Origin: Nocardia mikamii NBRC 108933
GTDB taxonomy: Bacteria; Actinomycetota; Actinomycetes; Mycobacteriales; Mycobacteriaceae
DNA: 64,000 nucleotides
Direction: 5' to 3'
NCBI RefSeq assembly: GCF_001613505.1
Contig: NZ_BDCM01000002.1
Location: 186,001 to 250,000, forward strand
In this document: positions 47,401-56,400 of the stretch, piece after piece
How the letters are laid out: every line of letters begins with the position of its first letter
Position numbering within the stretch: the stretch's first letter is position 1
Translations under genes and position numbers: made by a program
The notes under the pieces: model-generated
Database searches by the model: none
What the model was told of the DNA's origin: nothing
The model's input: the letters and a program-made list of their open reading frames with translations, nothing else

Positions 47401-50400
47401 GGTGCTCGGCTCGTGCTCGTGCTCGTCGCCACCGGCGATCCAGTCACCGGGTCGGCGCGCCGGATCCGGCCGCGGGGCAACGGGTTCCGTCGACGCCGGA
47501 TGGTGCTCGCTCACCCAGATCCGGCCGTTGTGGTCCAGTTCGAGCCGGTAGTAGACGGCGTCGAACCCCGCTGCCGCATACCGGACCCGCTCCCGCGCGG
47601 GCAACCGGAGCTCCGGATCACGGCCCGCGCCGACCCCGACCCACCGGCCGCGCTCGCCCGGTGCGCCGTCCACCCGCATGTGGTTGGGGGCGTCGAAACG
47701 GAAGCGACGATAGGAGACGCCGGAGATTCGCGGGCCACGATCGTCGAAACCGGCCCGCAGCTGCAGCATTTCGCGTTCGGCGGCATGCTGGGAGGCGGCC
47801 CGGCGAGCGGATTCGTTCGCCGCCGCCGTGCGATACCGGTCCACCAGTTCGACGGTCGCGCGGCGCTGCCGCTCGGAGATGGTGTCGCGATGGTCGTTCA
47901 CCGCATCCCGGACCGCGCGTTGCAGTTCCGGCCGTGACAGGCCCTCCGGATCGACGCCGAATTCACGGGCGAGCCGCTCGAGCCGGCCCAGGTCGACGGT
48001 GCGGCGATCGTTGAGTTCGATGGACAGTTCGGCACGCCGCTGGGCCGGTGGTGCCAGCCGATCGCGGATCGCATCGGCGACCTGATGGTCGGACGCCAGC
48101 GGCACACCCAGGCGCGCGGCGCGTCGATCCACCTCGAGCCGGGGCGCGCCGCGGTCGAGATCGCCCAGCAGATCGCGCAATTCGCCGCGGATCGCGGGCG
48201 CGGTGCCGGCGGCATCGGCGGTGCGGGCGATCGTCTCGCGCAGGAGTTCGCGCCGCATCTCCTCCGGCCGCAAGCCGAGATCATGAGCACGCGCGGTCAT
48301 TCGCGTCCAGGCGCGGGCCCGCGTAGCGCCGGCATCCGCCAGATCTCGCAGCGCCTTACGCAAGGCACGCGTCACCGGACGATGCTCACGCTGCGGACCG
48401 TTCTGGTGCCACGCTTCGCGCGCGGGCCGTCCGCCACCGTGCGGCGCCGGCGGGTCCGACCGGCGTTGGAGCGGCAAGTTGTCCGAATCCTGTTGCACCG
48501 GCAGGTTTTCGGAGCCGTCGCCCGTATCCGCCGGCGGGCGGCCGTCGTCCGAACCTCCACCCGCCGGAGGCTTACCACCGGCGCCGCCATCGGTCCCACC
48601 ACCGGCCCCATCGGATGCGGGTTTCGCACCTGGTTCCGCCTCCGCCTGCGGCGCCGCGCCACCGGGCCGGTCGCCGCCCGGCCTCGCGGGCGAGCCACCC
48701 GTGCCGTCGCCATCGGAATCGGCACCCGGCTCCTCGCCCTCGTCTCCGCGTTCGGTGGCGGGCCGCTCATCGACAGTCGGCAATTGCTGCTCATCAGGTT
48801 TCGCGACAGATTCGTCACCAGCCGCCGGCTGCTCACCGAACTTCGTGTCGGAACCCTCGACTCCGGGCGTCGGCTGTTCACTGCGCTTCGCCACAGCACC
48901 TTCATCGGACGCGTTTCGGGCGCCACGGTTCGCGGCAGAACCCTCCTCATCGGCGGTCCGCTGCGCGGCACGACTCACGACGGAGCCTTCTGCATCCGGC
49001 GCGTCGGTGTCACCGGGTTCGGTGGCAGGGCGGCGACCGTCGGCGGACGCTCGCTCGCCGGACCCCTGTGCACGCTGGGGATTCGCGGCCCGCAGTTGCC
49101 GTTCCTCGATCCGGGCGGCCTGGTAGTCCCGGGCGGCGCGCATCATCTCGCGGCGCAGGCGGTACAGCTCGTTCAGCCGCTGCTGGGCCCGATCGCGGGC
49201 GGCGGCCCACTGGTCCGGACGCAGATCGTTCCGGGCGATGGTGGCCTGGTGTTCGGCCGACTCCTCCTCGATCCGGCGGAGGATCGCTGCCTCCAGATCG
49301 CGCGCGCTGCCGTGATCGGAGAGGCCGAGTTCCCCTGCGATCCGGCGCAACTCGTTGTGAGCCGCATCCTGCCGGGCGAGCGCGGCGTCGATCGGATCCG
49401 CGCCCGACTCGGGCTGTTTCCCGGCGGGTTCAGGGTCCGCGGCCTCGGGCTTCCGGTCGGGCGCAGTCCCTTCCGGCTTCGCCTGTGCGTCGTCACCCGT
49501 CTTCGGCGCGGGCTCACCGGCATCGGCCGGCTGCTTCGGTACGGCGGCGTCCCCGAGCCCCGGATCCTCGGGGTCCGGCTTTCGCACCGCGGCGTCTCCA
49601 CCTTCCGGCAACGGGCCGTCCGGTTTTGTTGTCCGCGTACCCGATTCCGGTTCGGGCGCAGCAGGTTTCGGCCCGCTGTCCGATGGCGGAGGAGGCGGTT
49701 CGGTGGGCCCGCGGTGGTCTCCGACGATCTTCCAGAGCCAGTCGGCGTGCTGGGCGGTCTGCCGCGCTTCCCATTCCGCTTGATCGGCGCGCATCCGAGC
49801 GGCCCAGGACCGGGCGCCTTCGGGGCCGTCCGGATCGCGCGCGACCATTTCGTCGGCGAGTTCTCGCATGCGCACGGCATGCCGTGCCGCCATGCGCGCG
49901 TCCCAGCTCGCGTTCTCCGCGCGGATCCGCATGCCCCACTCGGTGGGCGTTTCGATACGCGCGGGTGCGGTCGCACCGGAATCGGCACCGTCGGGGTCCC
50001 CGCCCTCGGGCTCCGGCGGCTGCGCACCCTCGCCCGGCGAACTGGGCGGCTTCGACGGAGGTCCTTGCGGCGGAGCGGCGGCCGCGCCGTCGTCCCCGTC
50101 GTCACCTTCGGACAGCTCCACATCGCGTTCCACGGCGGCGCGCAGTTCCGCGTCCAGATCCGCGACCCGCACATCGTTGTCGTGGAATCTGCGTGTCGCC
50201 TCGAACAGCGCTTCGTACCTGCGCGTGAACTCCTCGAACCGCCGTCGATAGTCGGCGAGATTCTCACCCCGGACGGTGCGCGACCCGAGTTCGCCGAACA
50301 GATCGTGCAGGGCCGAACCGTCTTTCAGGTCGTCGGACAGCAATTCCTCCGGCGTGACGCGGAGTTCGTAGGCATGGTCCTCGATGTAGTCGCGGGCCCG

Positions 50401-53400
50401 TTCACGCTCCGTCCACGCCGCCGCCCATTCCCGGCTGATCCGATCGATGGTCGCCTGCCGGTTCTCCGGCAGGTCGGCGACCGCCCGGTGGTAGCGGTCG
50501 TTCAGTTCCGCCAGCGCCCGCAGGTCGGCGGCCCGCTGCCGCACCTCGTCGCGCAGTTCGCGCTGCACCTGCTCCCGCTGTGCCGGGGTGAGCCGCTCGT
50601 GCTTCTCGATCTTGCCGTCGCGGTAGGCCTCGTAGGCCCGCACGTATTGTTCCGGCGTGGCGTCGGTGAGGTCGTGGCCGAGCAGCCGGGCCCAATCGCG
50701 ATTCGGCCGCGATCCGGACGCGACGGGCTGATCCGGGTCGGGCGTGCCGAACAGCCGCTGCCCGTCGCCGATGATCTCCCGCAGGTGGGTCAGCGCCTCC
50801 GGATCGTGCATCGGCACTTCACCGTCGAATACCCGCGGATCGGTCGCGGGGTCGAAACGCAATCCGTTCGTGAACGGATCCGCGTCCGCGAGGGTCCGGA
50901 TGAAGTCGGTGAGCGCCGCGGCGGTGCCGGGGTCGCGGAGCCGCCCGCGGATCAGCGAGGTCAGTTCGCCGGGGTCGATTCCCTGCGGATTCCGCTGATA
51001 GTCGAGTTCCTTCGAGTACTTCCTCGGGAAAACGTCCTCCGGTTCGCCGCCCAGAGCACGCACGAGGTGGTCGCGGGCCTCGACCAGGTGAGCCGGATCC
51101 TCGCCGCGCCCCTTCACATAGCTCGCCAGTTTGTCGTAGTACCTGACCAGCTGCTCGACCTGCTGTTTGCGCAGTGCGTTGCGGGTACCGCGGTCGGCGA
51201 TCGACTCGGCGACCCGCTCCGGTGTCGCGTGTTGCGCGTCATTGATACCGCTGGTCTGAGCGAGCCGGTCGCGCGCGTTGGCCAGATCGTGGAAGGACTC
51301 GATGGCGTCGCTGCTGCGCGCGTGGTCCAGCAGCGCCTCGATCTGGAGGGCGCGCAGATCGTTGGCGCGCAGTTCGTGTTCGATGAGTTCTGGGCTGATC
51401 TGTTCGGGGTCCAGGCCGAGCTCGCGAGCGAGATCGTCTCGCACGGAACGGATTTCGTCCGGCGTGCGGGCGTGCGGCGCGGCCGGGGCCGCCTCGGCGG
51501 GCGGCTGGGTGACGTGCCAGTCGCCGTCGGCGTCGCGGACCAGCAGTCCGTCCAGATGCCTGCCCTCGACGTCCACCGAGATCGCCCGTCCCTCGATATC
51601 GCCGAGGTGACGGACGTGCGCCTGATTGTTCGCGTCGACGACGACGGTCCACTTCTCCGCCCGCACCTCGCCGTTGGCGAGGCGCGCGGCGAGCCCGGGG
51701 CGGCGATCGAGCGCGCCGGCGAGCGTCTGCTCGTGGTCGCCGTGCACGTCGAGGATCACCAACCGGCCCGGCTCGCCCGGTCGCCGTGGCGGCAACTCCC
51801 GGACATCGTTGGCGGGGAAGCGTTCCCGGAATTGCGCCACCTGGTCGGCGAAATCGCGGATCTCCCCGGCACGTTCGTGCACTCCGTCCCACAGCTCGTT
51901 CACTGCGCGGTCGAGTTGATCCGGTTCGAGCCGGGACAGTTCGGCGGCGAGCAGGTCGGCCCAGGTCGCGCGTTCGTCGCGAATCTGGTCGCGCCGCAGC
52001 GCATTCTCGAAATACGTCCGTAGGCCCTGGTCGCGGCCCGACTCGTCGTCGGGATCGTATTCGATGCGCTCGTCCGGGTTCTCGACGTTGAGCACGTCGA
52101 AGTCGCGGCCCGATTCGGCGCCGTTGTTCACGCCGCGCCAGTTCAGCAGGCCGGGATCGTCGCCCTGAGCGATGATCACTTCCTTGAGGAACCGCCCGAG
52201 CGGATTGTGGTCGGTGATCGACTGCGGCCGGTACGGGATATCGGCGTGTTCGGCGTTGTAGCGATGTGCCGCGTCGCGCAGGGCTTCGATGACGGCGGCC
52301 CGGCGCACATTCTGGTATTCGGCGGTATCGAGTGCGCGGCGCAGCGTTTCCGGACTGATATCGGACAGCTCGATGCCCAGACGATTCGCGGCGGCACGCA
52401 AGTCGTCGGCCGGATTGCCGTGCGGCGCTTCGGGTTCGCCGAGTTGCGGCGTGGCACGGCCGGGTAGGTCGTGCGGCTGTGATTCGTCGACCAGATGGCC
52501 GAGGCCGATATCGCGCAGATACTTGTGCATCGCCGCGACCTCGGCCGGGTCCGCGTCCTCGTTCCAGTACGCGTACTCCCGCCCGTCGCGGGCGTGCATC
52601 GGAATGTGTTCGCCCGCTTGCAGATCCATCCGAGCGGTGAGGTGGTTCAGCAGCGGCACGTGCTCCCGGTTGATCCAGAGCGTGAACGATTCCTTCAGCA
52701 ACCGCGCGTAGTTGATGCTGATGTCGTGGTCGCCGAGGGTCTCGAGCGCGTGGATGTCGAGCAGATGCCCGAAATCCTCGGTCATCTCGGTCTGATATTT
52801 GCCGTCCTGACCACTGCCCGACGGATATTTCGGATAGTGCCCCTCGTACCCGCCGGTGAACCGCTGCCACAGCGAACGCAGCCGGCCAGGCTTCGCCGGC
52901 TCGACCTCACCGCCGCCCGCCTGCTCACCTTCCCGGACCGGCTCCACGGACTCGACCCGCCACCGCCCGCCGCCGTCGGCGACCAGCCGCAGCCGCACGT
53001 GCTCACCGTCGACGGCCACGACGAGCTCGGCGCGCCGCGGTGGCTCACCGGGGGCCGCACCCGGCGTGGGGGTCTCACCGGGCGGACGACCCGCACCACC
53101 GGCACCGTCGGGCAACTCCGGACTGTCCACGTGCGGTGCGCCGTCGGACCCTTCGGGATGCCGGAAAAGTACTGTGACGCCGGTGTTCTCACCCAACCGT
53201 CCTTCGAGCCCGGAGTCGCCCGGCAGATCCGGATCCCCGAAGGTGACCTCGGTGTAGCCCAGCTCCTCGGCGAGGGTGCCGGTGAAGGTTCGGCGTGCGG
53301 CCTCCTCCGGCGTGAGCCCCTCCTGCACTCCCGCATTGAAACTGTCCAGATTGTCGGTCAACGCCCCGCCGTCGAACCATTCGGCCTGGATCGCGTCGAC

Positions 53401-56400
53401 GCGGTCGCCGAGTTCGTTCATCAGATCCCGGAACATCTCGCGTCCGGACGGGGTATCGGGGCCGACATGCACCTCGACGTGCAGCACGCCGCTCTCGCTC
53501 ACCCATCCCTTGATGCCGTAAGCGGTGTCGCCGCCGTAGTGATTGGTATAGCCGGCCCCGCCCCCGTCGCGCGGCTCGGGCGGACCGGCCGACGGGCGAG
53601 GCCGCTGCCCGGCGGGCGCATCCTCGCGGGGCGGATGCGCCGAATCCCATGCTTCGCCGTAACCGTGCGCGTAACTCGCCCCGCCGTCGGGCGCGTGATC
53701 ACCGATGGCCGGGCGGATCGCGTCGACGCCGGCCCGGTTCGCGATCCGGTCCAGTTCGGCGGCCCGCGCCGCCGCATCACCCGGCAGATCGTCCCGCGTG
53801 GCCGCCCGCTCGCGAGCCGCGGTGAACGCGTCGCGGTAGATCCGCTCGAGCGGGCTGGTCGCGATATCGTGGCCCGCCTCGCGCAGTTGCGCGAGCGCGT
53901 TGTATTCCATTGCGTGCGCGTCGGTTTCCTCGTCCAGCATGTGCGAGACGTAGTCGTCGCGTGACATCCGATCGCGGTCGAGCACACCGTCGCCGGTGCT
54001 GCGCTCGTGCGCCCGCTCGGCGTGGATGGCGGCATGAACCAGGGCGGCCATCTGCTCGCCGTCGGTGCCACCGATGTCGAGCGTGAGCCGGTTGCGGGCG
54101 GGCTCGTACCGATGACCGCCGCCGGAGTCGTGTTCGATGGTCACGCCCCGCGCGTGCAGGGTGTCGACCGCCCAGGCGCCCACCGGCACCTCCGCCAGCT
54201 TCCGCCGTAGCTCGCCGACGATCGCCTCGGACGCCTGGGCCGCGAGGTCCTGCGGCTCGACGGGTTCGGCGGGTTCGTCCCGGGCGGGTCCCGGCTGATC
54301 GACCCGCTCGTAACGGATCTCGCCGTTGTGACGGGTGTCGACGTTCAGGTGTTCGGGCTCGACACGGGGGCGGGCCAGTCGCTCCACGATCTCGGGCGGC
54401 GCCGCCCTCATGACCCGCTCGTGATCGCCGGGCGCCGCGGCGACCATGATCCGTTCCGGCTCACCGGGAATCACCGCGAAGTGATCACCGAACAATTCGG
54501 CACCCGGGGCATCGGCGATCATGTCGCCGAGCAGCCGCCGCGCGACGTCGGCCGCGGCACTCGCCCGCAGCCGGTCGACCTCGGCCAGGGCGTTGTGATG
54601 GCGATCGACGAGATCCGACATCCGACGCAGATCGTGGGCCAGCCGCCGCAACTCGGCGCGCCGCTCGGGTGCCGGTCCGTCGTGCCCGAGTTCACGGCCG
54701 ATATTGCGCAACTGATCGGAGATCAAGTGCTGCACCATATCCCGGCGCATCGTCGGGTCGTAGGGAATGCGATCGGCCACCCGGTCGGCGACGTGAGCCA
54801 GCTCCTGCGCATGCTCGTTCAACCGCACGGTGGCGATATGCCGTTCGAGCGCGGCCGAGCGGATGCGGTCGCGGACCACCGGGTCGTCCGGCACGTAGCG
54901 GACGCTCTGATCGGTCGGAACGCGGGCGCCGTCGTGCGCGCGATCCCAGATATCGCGATAGTGATCGGCGTAGGTCCGGCCGCTGTCGTTGGGCGGGACA
55001 TGTTCGAGATAATTGCGAAGATGGTCGACCGCCACCTCGTGCGCGATCTCGTGCGCTCCCGGGCCCTCTAGTCCGCGCAGCGCGCGCTCGTAGGCATGGC
55101 GATAGGCGACCTCGGCGGGATGTTCGGCGATGTCGTAGCCGAGTTCGCGCAACTGCGCCGCCAACTGGAATCGGCGACCGGAGGCCATCGCCTCCTCGTG
55201 CACCATCTCGCGCACATAGTCGTCGCGCGAGAGTTCGAGGGGACGGTCGGCGGGGGATTCGCCGTTGAGATAACGCTCGGCGTGCACGCTCTCGTGCGCG
55301 AGGGTCAGTGCCTGAGCGATCTGGCCGCGTCCCTCGGCGTACAGAACCGCCGTGATGTCGCGGCGCCGGAAAGACCCGGATCTGCCGTCGCTGTGCGAGC
55401 CCTGATCGATGTGCTCGCGATAGCGGCGATCGGTGAGTTCGCCGAGAATCCGTCTGCCGGTGGGTGTTCGAAGCAGCAGTTCGTGGACGCGGCCGACATT
55501 GTCGTCGAGCGCCTGCCGAATCCGTACGGCGGACGGATCCCGCTGTCGCGCAAGGGCTTCGCGGTGTTCCGGGGTGAGCGGATGGATGGGACGCCCACGG
55601 TGGTCGAACAGGATCATGTGGGTGTCGTGCAGATCCGCGGGCACGCTCGCCGGGTGGTCGGTCACCACCCCCGTGCTCGGATCGCGCACCACGATCCGCC
55701 CGCCGCCCTCATGGACCATGACATAGGCGTGCGCACCGACGACTCGGCGGCCCGGACCGGCGTGATAGCCGTCGACCACCAGTGCCGACGCACCCTTGCG
55801 CATCCGCGAGAGGCGCCGCGCGATCGCGTCGTGATCGCCGACCTTCACCATCCGCCCACCGGCGTCCGCCTGCACCTCCGCGGCGGTCATACCTTCCGGC
55901 CCGACCGCCCGCTCGGGTAGCCGGATCGTCTTGCTACCGGTGAGATCGCGAATCAGCTTCAGCGCCAATTCGGCACAGCGACCGCGGGTCGACTCCGGAC
56001 GAGGGGTGGCCGGTTTCGCCGCATCCGGCGCACCGGTGTGATCGGGCTGCTCGCTCCGCCCGGACCGCACCGGCTGATGATCGCCGACCTGCGCCGGCAT
56101 CGGCGGAGCACCCGGCACCAGCCGGTCTTCGGGCCGGTCACCGTTCGCGTCGTCGCGGTCGTGCCGGACGCCGTCTTCGCCGGCCTCGTCGCGGACCGGT
56201 CTGCGCACCGTACCGTCGTGGTTCGTATCGGCCGCCGGGCGCCGTCGCGGTTCGCTCGCTGCGGACGATTTCTCCTGCGTGCCATCCTGTTCCGCGCGCG
56301 AGTTGTCCGGGTGGGACCGGTCTCGCGCCGGATCGCGGGCGTCGTCACGCGGTGTACCCGCGGCGTCGTCGGCCGTATCGTGTCGCACCCCCGGCTCGTC

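Noticed and set aside
43114..52023. Two plus-strand open frames of about 1300 codons each opposite the giant toxin
   Set aside because: They are complements of GC-rich coding DNA; their peptides are Arg/Gly/Ala/Val-rich with no recognisable domain, while the minus strand has coherent domains throughout.
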